A model generated the notes under the pieces. It was not told the origin of the DNA. It saw nothing but the letters and a program-made list of their open reading frames with translations, and searched no databases. From Ramazzottius varieornatus (taxonomy: Eukaryota; Tardigrada; Eutardigrada; Parachela; Ramazzottiidae): 64,000 nt of DNA. The position numbers and the translations under genes are program-made. Positions 13,166 to 25,600 of the stretch are shown piece by piece. How positions within the stretch are numbered: position 1 is the stretch's first letter; each line of letters opens with the position of its first letter. The stretch is from positions 1,795,657 to 1,859,656 of the forward strand of contig BDGG01000006.1 in the NCBI GenBank assembly GCA_001949185.1, read 5' to 3'.

Positions 13166-14997
13166 GCGAGGCCCTTTTAAGTCTGTCGAGATATCAATGG
13201 ACTATCAGATCGAGCATTCACATATCGCAACTCTGTACTGAAAACAAATGCATAACTTGATCCGGGCAACAGAACTTTTTTACTCGCAACTGCGACGTAA
13301 CGCAGTAGAAATGTGTGGCCCACAATCTTTTGCCTCGTTGGCTCAACCTTCCCAGTGGTCAGAACCACTAGCTAGTGATAGATAAGTGTAGTCGGTCCTG
13401 CTGCCGCTTTTTACCACTGAGACTGGACAATAAGTGCTGCTGAAAAAGCAGACCAATGGCGCCACTCCAGATACCAGTGTTCAGATGCCGCCGCACAAAA
13501 CTTATACACTGTGACAGAAACTGGTTTGTTCGAAACAAAACGTGCTACCAAGTTATCTTTGTCCGCTCTACCGTATAGCTGAGACAGCGCAGCATCAGTC
13601 TTCCGTGGCCGCGGAAGATCTATTCAAGAGAGTAAATGCACCACAGACCGAGGTTACCGAGTCCACATCAGCAACTGCATCAGTAATGCCCACAGGCTCA
13701 TTACGCGCTGGCTGAACTCTCTGAGCCAGTCGAAGCACGCAACAACAGCGCATCTTCTTCAACCACAGCAACAACAAAATGTTGCTGAAGAGCATGAAAA
13801 CATCACACGCAGAAGTAGTGAATAAACTTGTAGGTTGCAGACTTTCAGTGAATTTCGAGTGGGGCTTTAACATTCAATTAATTTCTGCTGTTGTGAGGGA
13901 TGTTTGTTCGTAGGCCATAACACGTTGCAGAAAGTCCGATTGCTACGTGGATCTGCCAGCGTCTACTGTCTTCCAGCTCGCTGTCTTTCTTGGACATAGT
14001 TTCTTGCACTAAGACACCAGTAGACCTGAAAGAAGCACTCTCATACTGCGAAATATAATTTAGACTACCTTGCCATTGTTGGGCTCATCTTCGCGAAATT
14101 TTAGATCGCCTGAACCGATAGGTATCGCTCCTGGGACTGTGCATCCTGCAGTGGAAATATATTACCGCGGAAAAGATCTGATCACTTGGAGCCACAAAAC
14201 GTTTTTGCGAAGAATCTACTGATGAGGTAAATATACATACCGATACTCTTATAACTTTCGAAAAATAGGTCTCTGAGCCGACTGGTCATAAAAAATGAAG
14301 GTTTCTGAATTTTGCCCTCGTTCGCGGACTATGATCGGTCGTTCTTCTTTTTGTTTACCAACAGAACGAACGTCATCAAACAACTAATGCTAACGACTAC
14401 CAGGTGTTGACTGAATTTCGGACGGAAAATAAAGCAGCCGAATTCGATCTTTCACCAATAATTGTAATGTAAAGGAAGGGCGACATTCTTGCGCGGTATG
14501 AACGAATATAAAGAACTGTACTTGATTCTCATTATCATTGAAGGTCGTCGTTCTGATTGTGGGGTGATATAACTCAAAACCCGACGATAGCAGTGACATC
14601 TCACGAGTTGTGGTTCTCTTTTTCCAGGTGATAACAACATTTTGGCTCGAACCTCGATGCGGCCTGTCGATCTCGAGTAGTCATCCAGGTATCGAGCGTA
14701 ACCAAGCCCCGCACTTTTTCGAGATAACACTAGCATTTCACAACTGCTTACCGAACCTTCCAGTACCTTCCTCCTTGTTATCTGGCGTTTACGAGCCGAA
14801 ACGCAGCCTTTTGTTCGATCAATAACCCGCAGGGGACCTGTTGTTCTCTTGTCCGCCAAAAACAATTTCCATCTTAAAAGTGAGGTAAGTTTCCAGTTTT
14901 ACACTTTCGCAAACTCCGATTTTTCTCTCATTTTTTGCCCTCTTACCATTAGCAACTGTCCGTTATAGCTTTCCGTTGACTCCTTCTGGTCTGCATC
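13166..14997. other. Intergenic, with a weak GH16-like fragment
   Basis: No complete gene is seen. On the minus strand at about 14645-14775 a frame reads GLGYARYLDDYSRSTGRIEV followed by RAKM, which resembles the GH16 segment leading into FRAKLP of the receptor ectodomain. The catalytic region does not follow. The last part is upstream sequence of the chromodomain gene. Confidence 0.3.
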
Positions 14998-15588
14998 ATG
15001 GCTGAGCCTCATTCCGATATCCCGCCCGAAGACGACTCCGACGATGAACAAGGCGCCCAGTCTTCTTCCTCCAAAACTTGCTCCGACGTCTCCAAAAATT
15101 ACCGCAGTATGAAACCTGTTTGTAACCTGAACGGCAAGGACTACTGGGTGGTGGAGGCTATCCGGGATGTCCAGGTGGACGACAAAGGCAGCATGCTGTA
15201 CCTGGTCAAGTGGCAAGACTGGCCGGAGAGCGACAACTCTTGGGAGCCCGAAGAAAACTGCAACTACTCGCGTCGCCTCATCTCCGAGTTCCATCAGAGC
15301 TTGTCAGAGTCCAAACGCAATACCTTGGCTCAACGTATCCTTCTTCAGAGTATGGCCCGGACCACTGCCACCCCTTCTTCGGCCAGAGTAACTCCGGCCT
15401 CAACGGTACGAAAGCCTGCTGCCGAACGAAAGCCTTATTCCAGGAAGTCCGCCACCACCACCGTCAAAACTGCCGAGAAACCAGTAAAAAACGGGAAGAA
15501 ACTGAAGAAAGCCAGCTCGGGTGATGAAGGAGGCTCGGAAGGATACCATAGTACGCCTTCGACACCAACGTCGTCTTTGCAAGACTAG
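14998..15588 (+). CDS. Single-chromodomain (chromobox) protein
   Basis: An intronless coding exon of 196 residues. An acidic Ser-rich N terminus (1-35) precedes a chromodomain at about 49-101: YWVVEAIRDVQV, LYLVKWQDWPESDN, SWEPEENC and LISEFHQS. The methyl-lysine cage aromatics are in place (W50, W72, W75), so binding of methylated histone tails is likely. The C terminus is basic and Ser/Thr/Lys-rich. There is no chromoshadow domain and no Polycomb-type C-terminal box, so it is neither a full HP1 nor a typical Pc protein. HP1-derived single-chromo proteins are the nearest description. It should act in the nucleus. Confidence 0.88.
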   Translation: MAEPHSDIPPEDDSDDEQGAQSSSSKTCSDVSKNYRSMKPVCNLNGKDYWVVEAIRDVQVDDKGSMLYLVKWQDWPESDNSWEPEENCNYSRRLISEFHQSLSESKRNTLAQRILLQSMARTTATPSSARVTPASTVRKPAAERKPYSRKSATTTVKTAEKPVKNGKKLKKASSGDEGGSEGYHSTPSTPTSSLQD

Positions 15589-16610
15589 CGGCTGTATCGG
15601 TACTGTTCCGAGTAACATGTCGATTATGTAATTTTCGACTAACGGATGTCGCTTTGAGCCCATCGCCAAATTTTTCTAGTCTCGAAATGCGAGTTTTTTC
15701 CGTGTTTTTATGTTTCGTTGTTTTTGCATTTGAGCTCTATCACGTACTTTGGCTCCACCGTACAGTCAATAGTGACCTTTGAAATCGTTGGGCGTTCGCG
15801 GAAAACTCCTAGCTCAATCTTCAAGGCTTTGGCGTTCGAGGTGCCTCCTCTCGAATTCAATATCAGAATCTCATCCAAGAATCGCTTTGCTCAGAAAAGC
15901 GATCAGAACAGAACACTCGAACGGAGAAGCATGTCATGGTTCGTCCACGAGGCTTACGAACCTGCGACGCCGCTTGCATTGAACCTCCTACATTATACAT
16001 TTTGATTGCTTTCTCTGCCCACCGAATGGCACTCGACCAGTAGCTGTCAAATGCCTAACGTCTCGGACGCTTTCTTTAATGATAATCTTGAGTAATCATC
16101 CGGTCGAGGTCTTTGGTCTTGGGCGGAGAAAGAAGGCTTTCGCTTCGGCGTCAGGGTCTTGGAACGCGGAACACTTTATCATGTGATGGAGAACCAATCT
16201 AAGCAGCTGATGCGGTGCTATGCATCTGGCTCGTGTACAAAGTGAATCAAGGCAATGTAAGCTTGAGGGTTTTTCGCTAGATGCGGAACTCAGCAAGCGG
16301 TGAACAACATCACCTTCGACGTCAATCGGAAGAAAATCTCCCTCTTGCTTTGTGGACTTCAGTGATACTAGCAAAATGCGACCGTGAACAAAGTTGGCCT
16401 GGTTTTATACAGAATACAAGAAATATCTTGGTTCAGTTATTTGGCGAATATCTGGAATTGAAAAACGCACCAATCCATATTTACTGGTTGGCAGATTACT
16501 TCTGAAACCATAAGTCTTGCCCAGAGACATCAAGATTCACGTAGGAATCAGAAAGCAAGATAACAGTAAACGGCCAAAATATTCGGCTATTAATCACTTT
16601 TTCGAGTTGC
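15589..16610. other. Convergent intergenic region
   Basis: Lies between the 3' end of the chromodomain gene (+) and the 3' end of the mosaic inhibitor gene (-), and probably holds both 3' untranslated regions. No further coding signal or repeat was recognised. Confidence 0.5.
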
Positions 16611-19600
16611 TTAATAAATCAGATTTTCTTTGGGTGTTTCATAGATGTGTTCAACTATGGCGGGTTTCGCAACCGTCGAAACCGAAGAAACGGACGAGTA
16701 ATCATTTGGTGGGGCTTTTCCAACACCTTGAGGCGAACTTGGCGGTTGCTAAAAACAGACAAAAGAACCGACATGAAGACCTCTTTGGACAAGTTGGGAA
16801 GGTCACGTAATCTCGCAAAACGGAAGTTGCCCGCTCATACCTTTTCCACCAAGTCAGGTGTCGAGGTGCCACTCGATTGGCGGTTGGTGTAGCTACCAGT
16901 CTTGCGACGGCGATATATCTAAACACCAGAAACAAAACAAGTGTCAAAGTGGAACGAGATGTGTTTCAGGGCAATTGCGTCATTTTCGATGGAAGAAAGA
17001 CGTGTGGCTTCGGAGTAAAGCTTACAAAAACGCCGGCAAGGACGATGAGAACAATGAACAAGGCCAGCAGGGCCAGAAGGGGCAGGAGGTTCTGGCCGTT
17101 GGAAGGTACTACGACATTGTTGACGGTTTCGTTGAAGTTGGTTCTGGCAGGAATAATAGGTGCATCGTCCACTGCGACGTTGAGGTGTTGGTCGGCATGG
17201 ACAAAGTCCGAACGGAATTCCAGAAGAGACATGTCACCCTTGAAGCGTGTCTGATTCAGCTGCAACAAGAAAAAGGAACATTATTACCTTGTCGATGTAA
17301 TGTGTTTTTCTTCCCTTGGGCGATATTGAACGTGGAAAACAAACTGAACCAGATTTTGTCTCAAACGGCGCACGTTTCCGTTGTTATTGGCCGCAGTATG
17401 CGCCACTTGAGATCGTATTTCCCAGTTGCGCGTTTGTACACTGTCACAAGCTGGACGTGTGCGCCACTTGCAGCGTTTTGGTTCAAATCATTTGCCCACG
17501 TCCCCTTTTCGTACACGCACGATGAGATATTACGGGCCAGTAAAAATTACGGACCAGGCTCTTTCGGTAAGGCGGCACGGGCAGGTGATTCTTGCTTCAA
17601 GTAAAAACCACACCGAAGGCTGCACTGCTGTACGTGCGTGCTAGATATTGGGGAGCTAAAGCTTGTCATATTAATGTTATAGCAGTCAGATCTTCATTAT
17701 ACCTTCAACAGTTCAAACTATTTCAAGGCTTCTCCGGCCTCCGGGACAGCAGCATAGAAGCGTTAGAGTAAAACAGCTGATCGGCTGATGGCCATTGTCC
17801 ATGACAATTTTATACGGTTGAATTTTACTATGCAACGTCATTTGTGCGATTTCTGTTTCTGACTTCCGTACAAATTGAAAATTTGCCGCCTTTTCCGCCT
17901 GGCCCGTAATTTTTACTGGCTCGTAATATCTCATCGTGCGTGTACCTTTTTCTCAAAGAAGTAGGCAACATCAGCAGCGCGTTCGCCCTTGAAGACCGCA
18001 TTGATCACAACGTTGTGTTTGGCCGGTAGAATGCTCAAGGTCTCCACTGCGTTTTCCTTGGTGTCGATCTGGTCCAGAACAGCCTGAAGAACCTGCTGCA
18101 TTTCCTTCTCCGGCATCTCCTGCGGAGCGTTGAATCGCATGAAGACCCGCACTGCTTCGATGGCAACCGGCACTGAAACACACCCAGGCTATGAGTGCTC
18201 CAAATAAAAAAATAGATAGATGATTATACGACTTACTGCATTGGCGTTCGTTTCGGGCAAACTTAACTTCCGGTTCCAGAGCGTTGCCGTTCTCGTCGAC
18301 ACACCAACACTTCTCGGAGAAATGATCAGCAAAGCACTGCATCGGTATGTAAGTGCCATTGACCGTACACTGTGGATGATAGATGTCGGCCATGACTGAT
18401 CGTTCCAATGATTCCACCTGGCACTTGGTCGGTAGAGTATCGCAAGGTAAGACTCTTCGCCACTTGTCGACGAACTGGGCTGTGCAGGAACATGGGTCCA
18501 CACGGCACGTGGCCAGTGGGTGTGCACATTTGGCCTTCTCGCACAGGCCGGATCGGTTGCATGTTGACACGGTGGCAGTTGGTGATAGTTTCGGACAGAC
18601 GGCCATCTCCGGACAGCGTTTCTCGCATGCCGCTTTAGTTTCAAAGTTGTTGGCATTACCTTGGCATCCGCCATAGTCGAACTGCTCACACTGCCCAGTC
18701 TTCTTGTTGAAACCCCAACGGTCGATGAGGGCGCGACAAGGTCCCGTGCTGAGTTCTTGCATGCAGATATCTGTCGCTGCAACGACAAGAATATCCATTC
18801 TGAACCAAGCCACACCAAACTTAGATTGGTACGTTGGGCGAATTGAATGAATCCAGATAGTTGTTCCAGATGGCGTACGCATTCACTGTAATTTGGCGGA
18901 ATATGCGCCACTTAGGATCGTCGTCCGAAGTGGCGCACTTTGTAAATGTTGGAGGTCCAAAACTTGCGCCATTTGGAAAAACGATCTGGTTCAACCATCT
19001 GCCCACGTCCCAACTGAAAAAAGCGCTCTCACGTAAGCAGCGGGAATAACATTCAGCTTCTGTCTGGAAGTTGTTGTCGTTGCCACCACAGCCGCTGTAG
19101 TTGAACGGCCGGCATTCTTGCATGTACGTGTTAAAGGAATATCTGGTGACAGGTGACGACTCGGTGGGAGTGGTCGTGCATTGCCCTTCTTCGGTGCGCT
19201 GGCTACAGGCATCTATAACAGAGGCAGATGTAAATGTCAAGTACAATTTCGGAGATCAAAAATATTGTTAAATTTACCGTGGCAGTCGACGGTCTTTCCT
19301 TGTCTGTCCACAAAGCGGACAGAACATCCATTGCACGGGTCGGCATTGCAGAAGGCATCAGGTCGAGCGGCGCATGTGGCGGTCCGACAGGTGTCGCGAC
19401 AGACTTCCGGCTTCTTGCCGTCAGCACAGACTGGGCGAACTTTGCCGACGACGATACCCGTGGCGTTGCACTGGATTTGTCCGCGAGTGATGGTGTCTTG
19501 TCGGATACCACCCGTGGAGTTGACGCACCAGCAGAGCTCGCCGGTGCACTGTGTCCACTCGTAGTCTCCAGAGATGGCGCAGGTGGGCATGTACAATGGC

Positions 19601-22600
19601 ATCAACACGGCTTCCACTGCAAAGAATGAGTAACTATAAAATCAGCATTTGAAATGGAAATTCAACAATAAAGAAATGCTGAACTAAAATAGACAAAAAG
19701 GTGCAGGCGACTGCCAACAGAACACGAAGGCCAACAGAACACGAAGGCGACTGCCAACAGAACACGTAGGCAACAGATATGCAGAATAAACGTAGGAGAA
19801 AGGCAAAGTCGGATCCTGATTCATGTAAAGCAGTTGTTGCTGTATGTACGTCACTCATAACTATAGACTGATACTGTATTCAAAAAGGGTGCCAGCAGTA
19901 CCGTTACAGACCTGGCTGTCCAGAACAAAGTTTTTGAGTTTTGTTGACCTTTGCAGAAACATATTTGGAACTAGCCTCGCGTACCTATTGGATCGACGCA
20001 GGCTAAGCTGCATTTGCCGCGGCTACAGCACTTCTTGTTCCCCTGGCACTCCGTGTCATCATTGCAAGCCATTTCGCATTTCTCGCCCTCCACCTGTGGT
20101 GCCGTGTTGGATGGACACTGGCCGGGTTTGGCAGTGGCGATGGGGATGGGTGAGACGCAGGCGTAGCCACATCCGGCAAAGCAGCACTTTTTGTCTTCGG
20201 CGCACTGCGAGTCGTCGTGGCAGTCCACGGCGCAACCTTCGTGGGGCAGAGAAAAGTAGGGTGGGCACATGCCCACTTTGGAGGTGCCGTTGGCAAAGAC
20301 GGAGATCTTGGCAATGCCGTTGCCGTTGGGACCGGACTTGGTGCCGGGTGCAAAGAGGGGCGGAGCGATTTGGATCTTGGACCAGGCCGTGGACGAAATG
20401 GTGCTCTGGAACTCTTTCTGGCATTCGGTCAACCCTGCAAGCAATGAATATATTGGGGAATTTTATGATAATCTGACCTTGTACAGCTGTAAGACAGAAG
20501 TAAAAAATAATCTGCCTTTCGTGACTTGAAAGAAATTCACGGTATTTTTTCCTGCAAGATTTAGGCACAGGCTGGAACTTGTTGGTAAATCTTGCCATCA
20601 ATTTATTTATACCTTCATCACAGTCGACTTTCTCGTTCTCGCTGCTGTAAAAGCCCACTGCGCAGCCACCGCATGGGTTGACCCTGCACTGAGCTCTGGG
20701 ATGGCCTAAACAGACCTGTCGTCGGCACATGAGTGGATCGCAGAAGTTCATAGGGCCATCTTCCGGCTGGCACACTTCCGCCGAGACGTTTGAAGCGATG
20801 ACGCCTATCCAATAAACGACAGTCAGCGTATTTTGCCGAATAATTTCCGAACGACAATAAGTAGTGGAAGAGGAGATAGGCTTACTCTCTCCGCAGGTTG
20901 GATATCCGCGCACGGCGCTCGACATGTCAGCTCTGCCTTTCTCATCGACGCACCAACACATACCCAAAGCTGGCTGACACTGCACAGGTATCCACGAACC
21001 ATCAAACTCGTCACATTCCGGTACGAAGACGGGTGAAGTGCTGTTGACTTGAAGGCGAAGGGCACCCTGTCGCAGTGCTTCACATTCAGTCATAACTGAA
21101 ACAGTACAAAAAGGGGGTGAACAACCCGCTCTATATCGCGCTTCGGTTCAAAGCCCCAAACGAACACAATTCGAATACTGAGTACAAAACGAGAAATTTT
21201 CACCGCCGTTAGTTTTTACCTGGGCACAATGTTCTACACTGGTCTTCCGTTGCGAAGTTATTGGCATTGGCATCGCATCCACTGTATACAAACTTCTGGC
21301 AACTTTTGTTCTTCGGATCGAAATGGAACCTTGGAATAGTTGCCTTGCACTGGCCACTGATGACAGGCAGGAAGCAGTCATCGGAAGTCTTGGGACAACA
21401 CGTAGTCTCCCCTTGGCCCGAGACACACTTATGGGTCAGCGGACAGCTGAGGTTCGTCGAGCAGGCTTCCGTGGAGTTGTTAGACGGCGCACCAACAAAA
21501 GGCGACAGAGCCTTGCCTACCAAGCAGAGGTTGACAGTGGGACGCGCGGATGGAGCAATGCGAGTGTCGGCCGGAAGTGGCACTGGTTGTGGGACGGGTG
21601 GAACGACGGGCTCGGTGATGGAAGTGGAGGAAGCAAGGCAGACTTTGGCGCAGTCTTCGATAGTGGGGAAGTTGTTGCCATTGCCTTGGCAGCCGCCGTA
21701 CAGGAACGTCTTGCAGGTCTGCGTGGTGGGGTCGAAGTGAAAGCGGGGAATGGTGCCGCGGCATGGTCCGACTTCGGGTGAGAGCTGGCAGACCGATGCT
21801 ACAAAGAAAAGGTGAATCTGAACACCGAGACAAAACGCACAACGTCTGCGAAGTTCGACAAGGTTATGCCCCAGTCTATGGAATTGCAAAAGTGATTGAA
21901 AAATAAACAGATTCGCAAGGCGGAAAACAGTTATTTTTCAACACGACCGAGAGAATGACGATGCTGCTCTGTTCTTTTTCTTACCCATTTTGGAGCAGCA
22001 AATTCCAGCTTGGCCTCCCGCCGGCGTTTGGCAGCTATGGGTACTGGGACACGATGAATTGTCGAAGCATACGTGGATCTGGTTGGTATCAGTCGATCGG
22101 ATGGGTTCGCCGAAGGGGCACGTTAGCGCTGGAGATGGCTTGGGTGCGCAGACCGGTACTCTTGACGTCACGTTGTTGATGGAGCTAACTTCCAGCAACT
22201 TGCATTCCCGGCCAGCAGGACATTCGAAAAGTTCGCATGGATCCTCACAGTCGCAGATGGGGCATCCGTCCGCGGGATCGTGCTTGAAACCGGCAGGTCC
22301 ACAGTCCATTCGACACATCAGCGCATCTGCGCACAAATCATCACCTAAAAACAAAAAGTATATGTTTAATTCTGGAGAAATTCGATGCCGGAAATTAGGA
22401 CGTCAGCAAACGGATTCGCACAGTCCATTATTTCGGGTGGCGCACGTTTTCAGCCATTAGCAATGCAAAAATGCGCCACTTGGGAAAATGATCTGGGTGG
22501 ATTCATTTGCCGACAAATGAGTTCGCACAGACCTTTATCCCAAGTGGCGCACGCTTTCTGCCATTAACAATACGATTGTGCGTCACTTGGGAAAACGGTC

Positions 22601-25600
22601 TAGGTGGATTCATTGGCTGACATCCCTATTAATGGGTACTTACGGACGGTAGAGCAGTCGACGGCGTTACTAGCGAGTCTCCGACTTCCGTCGATCTCTT
22701 GGCCGGTCTCTTTTACGCACCAGCATTCTTGGGCAGAAGCCTTATTCATCAGGAGATCATTACACTGCCGGGCTATGAAACTTCCGTCGGGCTGGCACTG
22801 TGGAACGTACAGTGCTTGGACCATGGAGGCCTTTCGGAAGGGAATCAACCGAGCCATGGCCGTGTTCTGCATGTCACAGGCCGACTGGAAGGCACTCGGT
22901 AAGCAAACACTGCCACATCCGTTGGAGCAGCACTTTGACGAGAAACCTGGACAATCTTCATCGCTGAGGCATTCTTGCGCACAGGTGGAGTGTTCGTCCA
23001 GAGCGGGCACTGGACAGTGTCCAAGTTTAACTGGAGTCGGACCTACACAGAAATTTCCAACGGTGGAAAAGAGTTTACAAAAGACGGTAACATAAATTTA
23101 GAAACCACGTAGATTTGTCGAAGTCGTTAAATACATGGAAGTACTGCCCAAATGCCTATTACGACGAAGTGCAGATTAATTCGGGCATTTTTCTACTGTT
23201 TGTCCATAATTATCAGTATAATGGAAGCAGTAAAGGTTTCAGTTTCGATCTAACCGGTCTATCTTCATGTGGCTTGTCATACCTGTGCACATTTCATCGC
23301 AGATCTTCTTGGAGACGAAATTGTTCAAGTTGCCTTCGCATCCGCCCCAGGTGAACTGCTCACACTGGCCAGTGGCTTTGTTGAAATGCCATCTGGGGAA
23401 GGCCGCTCGGCATGGGCCAGTGTCCTTGGGTAGATGGCAGACATCAATACTTTGACGCTGACAACAGACGCCTTTCTTGAGCTTCTCATCTCGGGTACAG
23501 ACATGTGTCAGCGGGCACAGCGCACTCTCCGTATGCTCGCTACAGACCACCGTGACATTGCTCTCACCTTCCGTCAACGGCAGTCCAAAGGCACATGGGC
23601 TGGCAACTGTCACGTCTGACCGCGCTGACGCCACGCACGTCGGCACTATCGGACAAGGTCCTTTCAGACAGTCCAACGTTTCCAGCTGGCAGTCACTGCC
23701 GGCTGGACAGGCCATCTTGTCACAAGGGCTGGGTGCACAATCGCACTGCGAACAACCGTTCTCGTCACGGAGGAAACCAAAGGGGCAGAACATGCGGCAT
23801 GTCGGCGCACACTGGACAGGGTTCTTGCAGTCGAGAGGTCGTGTGGCCGAGGTTCGGCTGCCGGAGACTTCCTCGCCGCTCTTGTCCACGCACCAGCATA
23901 CCCCGTTGAGACATTGTTTCTCGAGGTAGTTCCCTTGAGCGTCGCATTGTGGAATGAAAACGTTCTGGGTGGCAGTGAACTGCGACCAATAAGCAGCTGT
24001 TGCTTGACACGCTGAAAATAAAAAAGACCGATTATTACCCCGTTCGAAGTTTGCGCTCTGTTTGCTGAATAAAGCAAGTCAAATCCAGGGGACGTTTTCC
24101 TGACGAGTTCGAAAAGTATGGCCGATCAGAATAGAAAACATACGTCCGGTCCATAAGTTCCTATGAAGCTCTGTCCTGATTTCTATTGCACCAGACCCAC
24201 TCAGTGTGAGACTCATTCAGTGTCGCTTACCGGTCAATTTGGCAGCAACTGCGGTCGAAGTTTCCTTCTGATCGCCGATGGAAGCTTTCGTTACTTGCAG
24301 TTCTTTCTGCCGAGTCTCAGGTGAACGAGGTAGGGGACAGCACACGCCGTGGCCTTCGGCGTCCATGGGTTCACACTTGGTTCGGTCGGGACAAACGTTG
24401 GAGAGCATCGTCTGACCACATAGCAGGTAGTCGCCAGTACCGTTAGCGCGAACTGGCGGACCGTGGATGCAAGGGTGGTCGAGACTACGGCTTTCTTTGC
24501 AGGTAGCGATGGGCGGACAGGTAGGAGTACCGCAGTCGAAGTCGAGCAGATTACAACCATTCGGGCAAGCCAGATCCTACAAAAAATCATAAAAAGTTGA
24601 CGTTTCATTTTGAGCTGTATTCAAAAGGTATAAATATGTTGTATCAGGACGATTCAAAGCAAAAAGAATGACTCGAATACTGAACATCAAACTTCTCAAT
24701 ACCCTCGTTTTACTTCACAACGTGTGGACGGAAATTCAAGTCTGTGTGTCAGGTCGGAAAGCCGCTGTTCAATTACAGCATTTTTCTACTTCAGATCCTA
24801 CGGATTTCTTTTATTTATTGAACAAACCTCGCAGGCATCGTAGCAAGCGCAGATCGGACATCCATCGATATCAGTCTTCAAGCCTTGCTCGCACTGCAGT
24901 TCGCACTGGAGAGTAGCGCACTGCTTTGGCGCTACAACATGCCAGGGAAAGACATTACCAAATCATCATTATCCATATGTTCCGGTCACTGGCAAAAGCT
25001 CACACAATACGACGATCGTGTGTTCCCACATTTAGCGTCAAGTATTACCTGCGCAGTTGGGTAAGGCGCCATTTGTCGTTCTGGTACCGTTCTGTTCGGT
25101 ACCCGTCAATGGGTCAACGCACCAGCATTTGGTACCGTAACACTGCACTGCTGCGAACAGTCCTGTGGCGTCGCAGGTGGGCAGAAAGATGCCGGGTATA
25201 GCGGCGGCGGCCATGCGTTGTGACTGACAGGCTATAATGTGAAAAACAGACACGACATTATACCCACAAGTAAACAAATCAACGGTGGGCTTTCTTCCGA
25301 GACTGATCAAATGAAGCGCCGAGGAGCTCGTGAAGAAAGAAAAAGGCACACTTACCGGTGACGGCTACGGGTGACAGACAACGCGCCGTGCAGCCATCGG
25401 AGCAGCACTTCGCCTCGCCGTAACAGTCCTGATCCACTTGACACTCTGCCGAGCATTTGGCCACCGTCGTAGCGTTCACTGATGGACATTGGCCAGGCTT
25501 GACCACTGCGAAAAAAAACGTAGAAAAGTGTCGTCTACGGATTTTCCTTTACGCTCCCATATTAGTCCGCGCACAAGTTATATCAGCAAGATTTGCAAAA

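Noticed and set aside
15400-15669. Minus-strand frame under the chromodomain gene
   Set aside because: It is a shadow of the basic Ser/Lys tail of the real gene on the plus strand.
17514-17942. Intron 21 of the inhibitor as a pure introner (transposon equals intron)
   Set aside because: The intron continues about 250 bases beyond the element before its acceptor at 17260, so the element supplies only the donor side.
21261-21740. Long plus-strand open frame opposite inhibitor exon 14
   Set aside because: It lies antisense to two clear Kunitz domains and encodes nothing recognisable.
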